NCBI GenBank assembly: GCA_018646625.1
Contig: JABGUJ010000001.1
Location: 441,534 to 505,533, forward strand
Reading direction: 5' to 3'
Length of the DNA: 64,000 nucleotides
From: Candidatus Woesearchaeota archaeon
GTDB taxonomy: Archaea; Nanobdellota; Nanobdellia; Woesearchaeales; JABGUJ01
Numbering within the stretch: the first letter of the stretch is position 1; each line of letters begins with the position of its first letter. A program made the translations under genes and the position numbers. The notes under the pieces are model-generated. The model was not told where the DNA came from and did no database searches. It was given only the letters and a program-made list of their open reading frames with translations. Of this stretch, positions 41,496 through 51,438 are shown in pieces.

Positions 41496-42371
41496 TTATG
41501 CAGGTTTTATTGCCAGCTTAGCACCTTTATCAATAATTATACTCAAAGTGGATGTACCGCTACTAAAAAAGAAATTTCCTAACAGTTTCAAGGGGGCCAT
41601 ACCTTTGGAGACACCAAACAGTGCACGCAATACAGTTCCACCACCCAGCAATCCAGCAATACCATAGCCTAATGTGATAAACACACCTAGATAGCCCATA
41701 ACCGTAAAGCACATACACAACGCTCCAACAACCGTGGTAGGGTTATTTGATTTGAACTTTTCTAGTGAACCCAGTTTTCCACGATCAAGACTTTGGACCG
41801 CAGCAAATAAATCTTTAACCACAACTTTATGTCTCTTAAAAAAGTGATGTAGCTTTCTTGACATCTCCTTCTCTCTTTCTTCAAGAACAGTTAATGCTTT
41901 GATAGCTTCATGAACTTGCCTAGATGGAAAAGTTTGATTCTTTGACGCATCTTCAAAGACCTTGAAAGGGATATGATCTCGAAACCTCTCACACATTATC
42001 ACATAGTTTCTGAAATCATCCATAATATGATGATCAATATCATGTATAACTGCCTTCAGTTCATCATTAGGAGAGTATTTGTAAAAATCTTTGGCCAAGT
42101 ACATTCCACTAAGAACAATTCTATTAAGTAAATTCATAGAAATAGACATTTTTCTTATGGCTATGGCAATATTCCTAAGATGTTCACCAATCTTTGGATA
42201 AACTTTATCAGGATCAAGAAACAAATCTGGACCCAGATCTTTTTTAAGTAAAGCGAAATGGCGATGTAGGGCTTTATGAGATCTTTTTTTAATACCGATT
42301 AAATAGTCACGCTTTCCATGCAAATCTGCAGATACATAATTGCTAATTTGAACTGCGTTAAGAGTACCCAT
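41496..42371 (-). CDS. Unrecognised protein with C-terminal membrane domain
   Basis: 291 residues. The first 205 are helical, basic and His-rich (HRHFALLKKD, HDIDHHIMDDF, KLHHFFKRHK). Two hydrophobic stretches follow (about 215-240 and 250-285), Gly-rich and like a membrane hairpin. The pattern of a helical bundle plus a C-terminal hydrophobic pair is also seen in the unknown gene at 10334. No known domain was seen. It is a single gene between AK6 and the exonuclease on the same strand. Confidence 0.65.
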   Translation of the reverse strand: MGTLNAVQISNYVSADLHGKRDYLIGIKKRSHKALHRHFALLKKDLGPDLFLDPDKVYPKIGEHLRNIAIAIRKMSISMNLLNRIVLSGMYLAKDFYKYSPNDELKAVIHDIDHHIMDDFRNYVIMCERFRDHIPFKVFEDASKNQTFPSRQVHEAIKALTVLEEREKEMSRKLHHFFKRHKVVVKDLFAAVQSLDRGKLGSLEKFKSNNPTTVVGALCMCFTVMGYLGVFITLGYGIAGLLGGGTVLRALFGVSKGMAPLKLLGNFFFSSGTSTLSIIIDKGAKLAIKPA

Positions 42372-42410
42372 ATCTTAGGATATACAAAATTCTCTTATAA
42401 AATTTTCCAA

Positions 42411-42998
42411 TTAATTCAACAAAGAACGAGCTTTATAGCAAGGCATGCCTTCAAATTTCTCAATCTTATCAAAGTTATCGATTTCATTCTCCCGCAACGT
42501 CTCACACATTTTAAAGAAGATTTCTAGTGTTGCATTAACATCGCCCATTGCTCTGTGAGCGCTTTCATTCTCAACATCATAATGTTCACAAACAGAACTT
42601 AGCTTTTTAGAGGGTAACTCGGAAAGAATTCTGCTGGCTAGTTTTCGGGTACATAATCGTGAGTTGTTAAGTCCCTCTCCTAGATGAACTTCTGCATTAT
42701 GAGATAAAAACTTAAAATCAAATGTTGCATTATGTGCAATAAACACATCTTCTCCCACAAAGTCAACAAAAGAACCTATTACTTCAGATATCTTAGGAGC
42801 GTCTTTAACCATTTCATCATCTATTCCGGTTAAACGAGTAATAAATCTAGGAATCTTCACACCAGGATTAACCAGACTTTGAAATCTATCAACTACTTCC
42901 CCATCTTTTACTTTAACTGCACCAATTTCAGTAATTTTATGCATATAAGCAGATAAACCAGTAGTTTCAATATCAACTACAACAAAACCCTCTTTCAT
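42411..42998 (-). CDS. DnaQ-like 3'-5' exonuclease (DEDDh)
   Basis: 195 residues. ExoI VVDIETTG (Asp9, Glu11), ExoII AHNATFDFKFL and ExoIII AHRAMGDVNAT with the DEDDh histidine are complete. The closest known groups are the proofreading subunit of bacterial Pol III and stand-alone exonucleases. With no polymerase gene nearby, a general DNA/RNA trimming or repair role is likely. Confidence 0.88.
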   Translation of the reverse strand: MKEGFVVVDIETTGLSAYMHKITEIGAVKVKDGEVVDRFQSLVNPGVKIPRFITRLTGIDDEMVKDAPKISEVIGSFVDFVGEDVFIAHNATFDFKFLSHNAEVHLGEGLNNSRLCTRKLASRILSELPSKKLSSVCEHYDVENESAHRAMGDVNATLEIFFKMCETLRENEIDNFDKIEKFEGMPCYKARSLLN

Positions 42999-43081
42999 AA
43001 TTTGAAACCAACTTACTTTTTCTTTTAAACTTTTTTGTTTTTTGAGATAAAACTGTTATAATTAAACACCTAAACAGAAAT

Positions 43082-44062
43082 TCACGCCCTATATAGCTTC
43101 TTAATGATCTCACTGATAGGGGGATTTGATATCTCTATGTCTTCAACTTTCTGGCCATTATCAAATACTTTTATGATTTCATTCAATGACATCTTTGAAG
43201 TATCAATCTCAAGCCTCACACTATAGTCTGAGAGCTTTTTAACAACCTTGAAATTTTTCATCTTTTTAATCTTAGTAAGATTAACTTTATCGTAGAATTT
43301 TATTGTTACATATTTTTTATTATTTACCTTCAATTTAGTGGTTTTATCATTAAAAACAATTCTACCTTCATTAATCACAATAATTCTATCGCATAGATGT
43401 TCAATATCTTCAAGATCATGACTTGTTACAATAAAAGTAGTCTTTTCTTTATTGTTAATTTTTTTTATGAATTTACGAATTATTTCCTTTGCAAATATAT
43501 CTAGACCGATAGTTGGTTCATCTAAGAAGACGATTTTTGGTTTATGCAGCATCGCCATAACAAACTCACAGCGCATTCTCTCACCCAGAGATAATTGCCT
43601 GGTTGGTTTTTTCATTATTTCTTTAATACTCAATAGCTTTGTAAGTTTATCAAGTTCTGTTTTAAACGATTTTTCATCAATAGAGAATATGCTTTTATGC
43701 ATGTAAAAAGCATCTATAGGCGGCAAATCCCAGAATAGCTGACTCTTCTGTCCAAATACGACCCCTATATTTGCAACATATTTCCTGCGGTCAATCCAGG
43801 GCGTATAATTCATAATATTTACAGAGCCACCATCGGGGTGCATTACACCTGATAAAATCTTTATGGTGGTCGACTTACCAGCACCATTTGGTCCGAGAAA
43901 ACCAACCACTTCACCTTTTTCAATTGCGAAGTCAATATCATTAACTGCTTTTGATATTTTTACATTTCTCTTAAATAATGATAGTACCGCTTCAGTAAAT
44001 CCTTCTCCTCTTTCATAAGATTTGAATTCTTTTCTAAGTTTATTGACTCTGATTATCTTCAT
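43082..44062 (-). CDS. ABC-2 exporter ATPase (COG4586-like)
   Basis: 326 residues from the ATG at 44062. Walker A GPNGAGKST is at 57-65. A KSQLFWDLPPIDAF Q-loop, signature LSLGERMRCE, and Walker B PKIVFLDEPTIGLDIFA are present. A leading insert and the Q-loop wording match the group that works with two DUF990-type permeases. I chose 44062 over 44077 because it starts 1 nt after the preceding stop and gives the conserved N terminus MKIIRVNKL. The transported substrate is unknown. Confidence 0.9.
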   Translation of the reverse strand: MKIIRVNKLRKEFKSYERGEGFTEAVLSLFKRNVKISKAVNDIDFAIEKGEVVGFLGPNGAGKSTTIKILSGVMHPDGGSVNIMNYTPWIDRRKYVANIGVVFGQKSQLFWDLPPIDAFYMHKSIFSIDEKSFKTELDKLTKLLSIKEIMKKPTRQLSLGERMRCEFVMAMLHKPKIVFLDEPTIGLDIFAKEIIRKFIKKINNKEKTTFIVTSHDLEDIEHLCDRIIVINEGRIVFNDKTTKLKVNNKKYVTIKFYDKVNLTKIKKMKNFKVVKKLSDYSVRLEIDTSKMSLNEIIKVFDNGQKVEDIEISNPPISEIIKKLYRA

Positions 44063-44063
44063 T

Positions 44064-44846
44064 CTATCCGCCCGCACTTGAATATTTTTTTATTGTTGAA
44101 AACCACGTATAAAGTCCAAGAGCAATCAATACTATCACCGAAACTGCACTTATTAATATATCTATATCTACTTCTCCAAATATTGCTTTTGCAGGAATTG
44201 CAGCCACAATAAAAATAGGAAGTATTGCTGTGAACAGTGTACCTGCGAACCTTGGATATATTGACTTAGGATAATAACCCACCATAGCAATCGCTTCGAG
44301 AACATCATAAACTCTCATCGACCTTATGAATCTGAAAATAAAACTTGAGAAGAACAGAGCGAGACTAAAGAAAAAACCCACACCAAAGATCATAGCCACT
44401 ATTCCAATAAGCAAACCACTTAAACTTACTGCGGGTATGTGAAGAATTGCATACAACGACAACAACAATCCTCCGATAAATTTGGCGGTATCTTCAGCAT
44501 CAAATGATTGACATATAAACATAAACAAAGGATTTCTTGGCTTGATAAGTGTTAAATCAAATTCTCCTCTTTGTAATGTGATATTTGAGTGCCATACGAT
44601 GCCCATAAACGACATAAAACTAAAACCTTTAACCGTAAGAAAAATTCCTTGAAGTAACAAAACTTGGTAAAAGGTCCATCCGGCAAAGCCAGGACTATTA
44701 TAATAAATAATATACGTAAAAATTGGACCAACAAGTTCAAGCACAAACATAGACACCAAAGAGATAAAATATTCACCCCTATACGCCATTCTAAATGCAA
44801 TATGGATTAGAGCTGATTTAATCCACAATTTTATTGCCGAAGTCAT
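44064..44846 (-). CDS. ABC-2 exporter permease (COG3694-like)
   Basis: 260 residues with six predicted membrane helices. GEFDLTLIKPRNPLFMFICQ is the conserved element of this ABC-2 permease group. It overlaps the preceding permease gene by 4 nt and is followed by the ATPase, so the three form one exporter operon. Confidence 0.85.
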   Translation of the reverse strand: MTSAIKLWIKSALIHIAFRMAYRGEYFISLVSMFVLELVGPIFTYIIYYNSPGFAGWTFYQVLLLQGIFLTVKGFSFMSFMGIVWHSNITLQRGEFDLTLIKPRNPLFMFICQSFDAEDTAKFIGGLLLSLYAILHIPAVSLSGLLIGIVAMIFGVGFFFSLALFFSSFIFRFIRSMRVYDVLEAIAMVGYYPKSIYPRFAGTLFTAILPIFIVAAIPAKAIFGEVDIDILISAVSVIVLIALGLYTWFSTIKKYSSAGG

Positions 44847-45658
44847 GCCCCTACCCCGCTAAATCGTTTCTTCGCTCTATTCCATACGATAATAGTCAGC
44901 ACAAATAACCCGAAAATCCACATGATTTGTATGAGCAGCGGAAAAAATACGCTAGACACAAATCCAGCAGACAAATCCGCACTATACTTTCCAAGATAGA
45001 TACTTGTTGGAACGAAAGTAATGTATTGAAAAGGTAAGAAGTTAAAAAAACTACGAATCACAGGGGGAAACAAATCTATTGGAACATAAAGGCCGGCACT
45101 TAACTGTATTCCAAAGCTCATCAACCAAGCAAGAGATCTGATGTTTATCAACCAAAAAGCAATCATACCTATAAGCAAATAAATAAAGTATGAGATAACA
45201 AATGAAAACAAGACTGAGATGGTGAAAAAACCAATTTCGCCCATAACAAAGTATTTTCTAAAAAAAAGAAGAAACAATAAGAGAATTGGTATTACTTCGA
45301 TAATCACTGAAAAAGATCTATTTGCGATTTTTTTAAGAAAACCAAGTTTAACATAACTAAATGGCTTTAATAGAAATACTAGAAAGTTTCCTTTTTTAAT
45401 TTCCTTCTCAAGCTCTTCAGCAATAGTATCGTAGATAAACGTAAACACTAATGAAGAAATAAGAAAGTAAGTTATCATACTAGACAACGAATATCCACCG
45501 ATGGAATCAGATGCTGAGTTGGAGTATACCGCAGACCAGATAATTATTAATATGAAAAATCTAAATGGGACAATCAATACACTCATTAGAAACTCAGATC
45601 TATAAGCGACAGATTCTTTCCAATACCCTTTGATAATCCCGCAATAACTCATAGCCAA
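44843..45658 (-). CDS. ABC-2 exporter permease (COG4587-like)
   Basis: 271 residues with six predicted helices. IKKGNFLVFLLKPFSYVKLGF is the partner element to that of the next gene. It is the first gene of the exporter operon and is divergent from the TctA-family gene across about 100 nt. Proteins of this type export lipids, peptides or drugs in bacteria; the cargo here is unknown. Confidence 0.85.
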   Translation of the reverse strand: MAMSYCGIIKGYWKESVAYRSEFLMSVLIVPFRFFILIIIWSAVYSNSASDSIGGYSLSSMITYFLISSLVFTFIYDTIAEELEKEIKKGNFLVFLLKPFSYVKLGFLKKIANRSFSVIIEVIPILLLFLLFFRKYFVMGEIGFFTISVLFSFVISYFIYLLIGMIAFWLINIRSLAWLMSFGIQLSAGLYVPIDLFPPVIRSFFNFLPFQYITFVPTSIYLGKYSADLSAGFVSSVFFPLLIQIMWIFGLFVLTIIVWNRAKKRFSGVGA

Positions 45659-45759
45659 TCACGCCACGACACCTAAAATAAATTTAACTTATAAACTCAT
45701 CGTAAGATTTTCGAAAGAGCGGCGGTGAAACTTATTAAGAAATAAAGGTGATTTAACGC

Positions 45760-46959
45760 ATGTTCTTACAACTGATAACCGCAACCTTGGCAGGGGCATC
45801 ATTAGGCATTATAACGGGTCTAATTCCAGGAATACATGTGAACCTTATATCCATTATACTCCTCTCTCTTAGCTCATTATTGCTAAACCTAGCATCTCCA
45901 TTAACTATCGCAACAGTAATTATATCAATGGCGGTAACCCATTCATTCTTAGATTCCATACCCTCAATTTACTTGGGAGCTCCCGATTCTGACATGTCTG
46001 TATCTGTCCTACCTGGACATAAAATGTTATTAGAAGGAAAAGGACATCAAGCAGTTTTATTAACAGTTATAGGATCATTGCTCGCATTAATATTATCTAT
46101 TATTATATCACCACTACTATTCGTAGCGATAAAAAATCTTTATCCTTTTCTAAACAACATAATAGCGTACCTTCTAATCATAATAGTCCTTTACATGTTA
46201 TTAAAAGATAAAAACAGACTCTTTAACATTTTTATTTTTTTAACATCGGGAATATTAGGATTAATCGTACTAAACATATTTTCTCTAAAAAGTCCATTAT
46301 TCCCATTACTCTCAGGGTTATTTGGAACTAGCACATTAATATTAAGTTTAACTCAGAATTCTAGTTTACCATTACAATCTATAAAACAAGAAGTAGACAT
46401 AAACAAAACTACAATAACCAAAGCAATCACAGGGAGCACATTAGCGGGAAGTTTAACTTCATTATTTCCCGGGTTAGGTCCAGCTCAAGGTGCAGTTCTA
46501 GCAACACAAATAGTGAGAAACATAGGGGACAAAGGATTTTTAATACTTGTAGGAGGAATAAACACAGTAAACTTTGTAATGTCCTTATTAACTTTACATC
46601 TTCTAAGTAAAACAAGAAACGGTGCGGTTGTCGTCGTAAAACAACTAGTAGAAATTCTTAACATAAACAAATTAGTACTACTAATAACAGTAGCACTGAT
46701 AACTGGAGGACTGGCAACATTATTAGCAATAAACATCTCCAAAATATTCTCAAAATTGATAACAAAAGTAAACTATAGAACGCTTTGCATATCAATAATT
46801 ATTCTCATAGCGGGTACAGTAACAGCAATCTCAGGAATAGAAGGAATACTAGTACTAATAATAGCAACAGCAGTAGGCCTTTTAGCTCCACTACTAAACG
46901 TAGCTAGAAATCATTCAATGGGTTGTTTACTTCTGCCAGTTATACTATTTCTAGTGTAA
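45760..46959 (+). CDS. TctA-family membrane permease (archaeal COG1784-like)
   Basis: 399 residues, about ten helices. The two inverted halves carry the family glycine/proline motifs GLIPGIHVN (about 20-28) and SLFPGLGPAQGA (about 233-244). In bacteria TctA is the large permease of tripartite carboxylate transporters. Here no TctB or TctC gene is present, as is usual for the archaeal stand-alone group. AGGTGAT lies 8 nt before the ATG. The 3' end overlaps the convergent DUF106 gene by 9 nt. Confidence 0.85.
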   Translation: MFLQLITATLAGASLGIITGLIPGIHVNLISIILLSLSSLLLNLASPLTIATVIISMAVTHSFLDSIPSIYLGAPDSDMSVSVLPGHKMLLEGKGHQAVLLTVIGSLLALILSIIISPLLFVAIKNLYPFLNNIIAYLLIIIVLYMLLKDKNRLFNIFIFLTSGILGLIVLNIFSLKSPLFPLLSGLFGTSTLILSLTQNSSLPLQSIKQEVDINKTTITKAITGSTLAGSLTSLFPGLGPAQGAVLATQIVRNIGDKGFLILVGGINTVNFVMSLLTLHLLSKTRNGAVVVVKQLVEILNINKLVLLITVALITGGLATLLAINISKIFSKLITKVNYRTLCISIIILIAGTVTAISGIEGILVLIIATAVGLLAPLLNVARNHSMGCLLLPVILFLV

Positions 46960-47706
46960 TTTCATAAGCTTTCTCATACCCATACTAAACACAATTGAGA
47001 ATATGATATATGCTCCCAACCAACCCATTTGCCAACCAAATAAGTCTAAGACAACCAATTTCTCATGATCAATTCTGATCTCTTTAATTCGACTATTTTT
47101 AATAGGTTTCAGCGGAGTTTCATACTTCTTTTCATTGGTAACAAGAACTTCTATTCCATAACGTTCATCGCCGTATTCAAATTCAAGATTATGTAATCCT
47201 TCTTCTGCCTTCAACTTCCAGACAGTTTCACCATTGACGATCTCTTGTGTCGAATCGCTCATTAACTCAACATACTCTGGAGGCAGCATAGTAATACTTC
47301 CTTGAGTTCCTTCATGGAACACAACTGTAGTACCAAACTCTTGGCCCGGCGCTATTGGAATAAATGCAAAGTTTGCATGTAACCAACCAAATATGATGAT
47401 GATTGGTAAGAATGTGATAAGCGTAGGTTTCATAGATCTTTTCATGTACTCCATGTTTTTAGACATGGTTTTCTTCTGCATAGCCATGAACTTATCTGGT
47501 TTATCTTTAAGAGTCTTCATCTCTTTCTGCATTGCTTTCATTTCTGCTTTAAGTTGTTTCATTACAGTTTGATCTGTGAAGAACTTATAGCAAATAGTTA
47601 TGATTAAAGAAATAATAAAAGAAATTAATAATATTCCCCAAAACGGAGGAAGATTAAGTAATGGTCTAAAAATCGGATCAAATAATGCTTCTAAAATTTC
47701 AAACAC
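46951..47706 (-). CDS. DUF106 membrane insertase-like protein (Oxa1/EMC3 superfamily)
   Basis: 251 residues. An N-terminal helix (about 20-42) precedes a charged coiled coil rich in Met/Lys (45-90). A second helix lies at about 94-112, an exported beta insert at 115-225, and a final helix at about 228-246. This is the archaeal YidC-like layout. It lies directly after secY at the end of the ribosomal operon, its usual place, and should help insert membrane proteins. The exported insert is larger than usual. Confidence 0.88.
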   Translation of the reverse strand: MFEILEALFDPIFRPLLNLPPFWGILLISFIISLIITICYKFFTDQTVMKQLKAEMKAMQKEMKTLKDKPDKFMAMQKKTMSKNMEYMKRSMKPTLITFLPIIIIFGWLHANFAFIPIAPGQEFGTTVVFHEGTQGSITMLPPEYVELMSDSTQEIVNGETVWKLKAEEGLHNLEFEYGDERYGIEVLVTNEKKYETPLKPIKNSRIKEIRIDHEKLVVLDLFGWQMGWLGAYIIFSIVFSMGMRKLMKLH

Positions 47707-47723
47707 CCCTCTCTAGAGTATAT

Positions 47724-49118
47724 CTACTCCATAAACTTTCGCATCATAGGATGCATATCCATCATATGTTGCTTTGCAATTTGTTCATACATTTGATAAA
47801 TAATCATAACCGCCAACAACAAACCGGTTCCACTAGATAGTGTACCCATCAAGTCTGCAGCTGCAGATAAAAATCCAATTGCCAATCCACCCATAACTGT
47901 AAGTGGTGTGATGTATCTTTTCAATAATCGTTCCATTACTCTTCCATCTTTTCTAAAACCAGGAATTTGTAATCCTGACTTCATCATGTTCTGTGCTTGA
48001 CTTCTAGCATCCATACCAGATGTTTGAACCCAGAAAACACTAAATAAAACACAACCGCCCATCATAACCAGTAGATAGACTAATCCTTTTCCTATATCTG
48101 CAAACACAATACTTCCAGTCAAAGCCTTATACACCAGATTAGATGGTTGTAACCATGAAACAAATCCACTGATCGCTTCTGTACCTGAGAATCCTCCAAA
48201 CCATGTTGGATGACCTACCCATCCTTGTATCAATCTTGCCCAAAGTTGCATGTTAGCGACCAATGCGGATACAAGAATAACAGGAATAACGTTAGCATAA
48301 CAAAAGTTCAAAGGCCATCTTACACCATGTCCTCTTATTCTTCCATAGGATAAAGGTATCTCTACTTTCATAGATTGTAAAAATACCGCTAAACAGAATA
48401 TGAATATAGTTGTAATTACCGAAGCAAGCATAATACCCGCTCCAATTGGATTACCTTGTGATAATGACGCAAACAGTGCAGGAATTGCACCAGTAGGAAT
48501 ATTAGGTTGATTAGGTGAAGGCATTGGACTCAATGCTCTAATAAAAATACTTTCTGCAACACCTGCAACAATAAACAATCCCGTTCCAGAACCAAAGCCC
48601 CATTTAGATACAACTTCGTCAAGGAATACAATAATTATTCCTCCCAAAATCATTTGGAACACTATCATGAATTCTAACTGCACATATAATGCAGTACCTG
48701 CCAATGCAGGATCAGGTGCCAAACCACCCATGAATACATAGATGATAGACTCAAAGATTATGAAACCCAAAGTTAAGATTTTTTGTACTGCTTGAAACTT
48801 TGCTTTACCTGAATGACTATTTAGATCAAATTTAACTAATCCCGAACCATTCAATAATTGTAGAACAATAGATGCAGTAACTATAGGACCAATACCTAAA
48901 GATATGATAGCACCAAACTTAGCGCCCAGAACAACACTTAGAAACTCAAACTGAGCCAATGCATTATGTCCTAATCCAAATAAAGGTATTAAACCTAAGA
49001 AGAAAAATAATCCTAATATGATTAACGTCCACTTCAACTTTTCCTTAAAAGAAAGTCTCTTTTGACTAGGAGCTCTTACCTCTGGTAGATTCCTTAGTAT
49101 TACATCCCAAACAGACAT
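47724..49118 (-). CDS. secY: Protein translocase subunit SecY
   Basis: 464 residues with ten helices, the channel of the Sec61/SecY translocon. The N terminus RNLPEVRAPSQKRLSFKEKL, the plug region after helix 1 (LGHNALAQFEF), and SYGRIRGHGVRWPLNF in the cytosolic loop are as in archaeal SecY. The C terminus ends MDMHPMMRKFME. It lies 21 nt after uL15 in the ribosomal operon. Confidence 0.95.
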   Translation of the reverse strand: MSVWDVILRNLPEVRAPSQKRLSFKEKLKWTLIILGLFFFLGLIPLFGLGHNALAQFEFLSVVLGAKFGAIISLGIGPIVTASIVLQLLNGSGLVKFDLNSHSGKAKFQAVQKILTLGFIIFESIIYVFMGGLAPDPALAGTALYVQLEFMIVFQMILGGIIIVFLDEVVSKWGFGSGTGLFIVAGVAESIFIRALSPMPSPNQPNIPTGAIPALFASLSQGNPIGAGIMLASVITTIFIFCLAVFLQSMKVEIPLSYGRIRGHGVRWPLNFCYANVIPVILVSALVANMQLWARLIQGWVGHPTWFGGFSGTEAISGFVSWLQPSNLVYKALTGSIVFADIGKGLVYLLVMMGGCVLFSVFWVQTSGMDARSQAQNMMKSGLQIPGFRKDGRVMERLLKRYITPLTVMGGLAIGFLSAAADLMGTLSSGTGLLLAVMIIYQMYEQIAKQHMMDMHPMMRKFME

Positions 49119-49139
49119 TTTTAAAAAACCCTAAAGCGC

Positions 49140-49622
49140 TTATTCTTTAGCTTCAGTAACTTCTTCTTGCTCAGCTGGTTTAGTTACTTCAACCTTTCCA
49201 CCTGCAGCCTGAACCTTATCTATAGCTCTGCTGCTTGCGTAGGGTGTAACAATTTCAAGCTTCTTAGTTACTTTACCTGAACCAAGCAATTTGTTATAGC
49301 CTATCTTCTTCAGATCAACTTTATAAACGTTATTGTTTAATTCAACTAGTTTCTCTTTAGCTAGAATATCAACCAACTCACATAGTTGACTTACATTAAT
49401 AGGAACCATCTCATCCTTGAGACCGTGATATCTAAAGCCGTAGCTACCAAAGTACTTACCGTTTTTCCAGATACAAGGTTTCTTCTGATCTCCTCGTTTA
49501 CCAGAGCCAGCCATACCTCTACCACCTCTGTGACCAGCTCCTCTTCTCTTCTTTTTAGAGCCACCACCGTGAGTGTGAGATCCACGATATTTTACTACTT
49601 TTTTTCTTTTGTGAACGACCAT
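49140..49622 (-). CDS. rpl15: Large ribosomal subunit protein uL15
   Basis: 160 residues. The basic start KKVVKYRGSHTHGGGSKKKR with repeated Gly/Arg and the later YKVDLKKIGYNKLLGSGKVT fit archaeal uL15. The tail is acidic. It follows uL30 by 1 nt and precedes secY. Confidence 0.92.
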   Translation of the reverse strand: MVVHKRKKVVKYRGSHTHGGGSKKKRRGAGHRGGRGMAGSGKRGDQKKPCIWKNGKYFGSYGFRYHGLKDEMVPINVSQLCELVDILAKEKLVELNNNVYKVDLKKIGYNKLLGSGKVTKKLEIVTPYASSRAIDKVQAAGGKVEVTKPAEQEEVTEAKE

Positions 49623-49623
49623 T

Positions 49624-50028
49624 TTAGAGCATTTTTTTGATTAATTCATTAATTTTATCATTTCTATCACCAAGCACTCCACCCATTGTAAACGGAGTCT
49701 TGATTCCCTTTCTCTCAAATCCACCTCTAGGAGGATGTAAGTTAAAGAAAGGCTTTGTTCTATTCTTATCATCAGGGTTTACTTTACCCCTTTTTTCAAC
49801 AAGAAGTTTAAGTGTTTCTTCATTAATTCTTCCCCAAGTAATGTAATCCTTTGCTTTTTTAACCATACCAAGGATTGCTGGAGTTTCTTCAATAACTACA
49901 CAAGCATGTTTTTTTCTTAATCTTAACATGTTAATTGTGTCTTTAATTTGAGGTCCTACATTGATTAGTCCTCTAACAAGTATAATTGCGACTAATTTGT
50001 TTCCAGTTTTAGGCTTTTCTTCACTCAT
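49624..50028 (-). CDS. rpl30: Large ribosomal subunit protein uL30
   Basis: 134 residues from the ATG at 50028. LVAIILVRGLINVGPQIKDT is the ferredoxin-like uL30 core. YITWGRINEETLKLL and FNLHPPRGGFERKGIK are the archaeal/eukaryal extension. An upstream in-frame start at 50052 lies inside uS5 and would add eight unconserved residues. The chosen start overlaps uS5 by 8 nt. Confidence 0.92.
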   Translation of the reverse strand: MSEEKPKTGNKLVAIILVRGLINVGPQIKDTINMLRLRKKHACVVIEETPAILGMVKKAKDYITWGRINEETLKLLVEKRGKVNPDDKNRTKPFFNLHPPRGGFERKGIKTPFTMGGVLGDRNDKINELIKKML

Positions 50029-50854
50029 TGGAATCTCCTTTAACCAGGCCACCTTGAACCATACCTAGTCTTTCAACATGAGTAGGTTGAACCTTTGTTT
50101 TTGTTAATTGATTAAGAGCTTCAAAGCAAGCTTTTACAACATTAGCTTTAGTTGAACTGTGTCCTTTGATCTTTGCCCATACGTCTTTAACGCCTGCAAG
50201 CTTTAAGATCTTTGCACATTCTCCTTCTGCACATAATCCAGTACCTTTAGGTGCCGGCATAAGTTTAACAGTAATACTTCCACATTTTCCTTTTACTTCA
50301 AAAGGAATCGAATGAGGTGTAGCACATCCGCATGCCCATGATCCACATCCCCGTGAAATCTTTATTAAATTTAATTTACCTTTTCTAAACGCTTTTTCTC
50401 TTGCAGGAACAGTTTCTTTTGCTTTACCACAGCCCATACCTATGTGACCGTTTCTGTCTCCTACAATTGCGATAGTTGAAAATGATGGTTTATTACCTTC
50501 CATAGTTTTCTTTTGAGTTTGTTTAAACACTCTTCTTTGACCGCCACCAAACTTACCTTTAGACTGACCTATTAACAACAAGTCATTCTCAACATCTGGA
50601 AGCAACATGTCAACAATTTCTGGTTCTCTAATGCTTAATCCGGCATCTAGTATAACATCAATATTGTAAATTTCACCGCTCTTAACTTTTCGTCCAACTC
50701 CTGTTTTTGGAGCCCATCCTTCCATCTCAGCTGCAACCTTAGTTACTTTTTTCTCAGGAACTTTTTCAACGTCCTCTACAACTTCTTCCACAGTAGGTTC
50801 TTTCTCTTCTTTAACTTCTACGTCTGGTTTTGGTTGCTTATCTTCTTCACTCAT
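50021..50854 (-). CDS. rps5: Small ribosomal subunit protein uS5
   Basis: 277 residues, longer than usual because of a Glu/Lys-rich N-terminal tail (1-40). VVGDRNGHIGMGCGKAKE, GCGSWACGCATPHSIPF and PAPKGTGLCAEGECAKIL identify uS5. Start and stop overlap both neighbours (4 and 8 nt). Confidence 0.95.
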   Translation of the reverse strand: MSEEDKQPKPDVEVKEEKEPTVEEVVEDVEKVPEKKVTKVAAEMEGWAPKTGVGRKVKSGEIYNIDVILDAGLSIREPEIVDMLLPDVENDLLLIGQSKGKFGGGQRRVFKQTQKKTMEGNKPSFSTIAIVGDRNGHIGMGCGKAKETVPAREKAFRKGKLNLIKISRGCGSWACGCATPHSIPFEVKGKCGSITVKLMPAPKGTGLCAEGECAKILKLAGVKDVWAKIKGHSSTKANVVKACFEALNQLTKTKVQPTHVERLGMVQGGLVKGDSNE

Positions 50855-51438
50855 TTTGCACCTTTGATTTTATTCTTCAGTTCTTCAAACTGTGATGTGA
50901 TATTATCAGGATTTATACTAGTCTTAGCATAACCTGAAAATTGTTTTTTGAAAGCAGCTTCGTCCTTTGACTTAAGCTCTTTTGCATAATTAGCAATATG
51001 TGCTCCTTTAATTCTCTCTTCGCTAGGCAAGATTGTATCATCGTGTGGAACAGTTATTCCACCATCCAATACTCCCTTCAAAAAAGCGTACAATTTTCCG
51101 CCTTTAGGCGTACTTTGTAATCCGAGATCTAAGATTGCGTCTGATACATTCTTAGCTGCAGCTTTAACTCCAAGCATATATCCTGTTAAATATGAGGCAC
51201 TCATGTTATTATTAGAGAAAGACCATCCCATTTTTGATAGTTCCTTTGAGCTTACGGATGCAATTATTTTGTCTCCTTTAGCATCAAATGCAACAATCTG
51301 ACCTAAAATGTTCTTAAGGCTCTTTCTAATTACAAGTCTGTTTCTTCCAGACTTCAAATAAGCCACTCTCTTCTTATAATCAGTCTTCATTTCCCTTTTT
51401 CTTCTGTAGGGAACCGTGTATCTTTTTGGATTTTTCAT
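50851..51438 (-). CDS. rpl18: Large ribosomal subunit protein uL18
   Basis: 195 residues. TVPYRRKREMKTDYKKRVAY, SGRNRLVIRKS and KGVLDGGITVPHDD are typical of archaeal/eukaryal uL18, which binds 5S rRNA. It joins uS5 and eL19 by 4-nt overlaps. Confidence 0.93.
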   Translation of the reverse strand: MKNPKRYTVPYRRKREMKTDYKKRVAYLKSGRNRLVIRKSLKNILGQIVAFDAKGDKIIASVSSKELSKMGWSFSNNNMSASYLTGYMLGVKAAAKNVSDAILDLGLQSTPKGGKLYAFLKGVLDGGITVPHDDTILPSEERIKGAHIANYAKELKSKDEAAFKKQFSGYAKTSINPDNITSQFEELKNKIKGAK

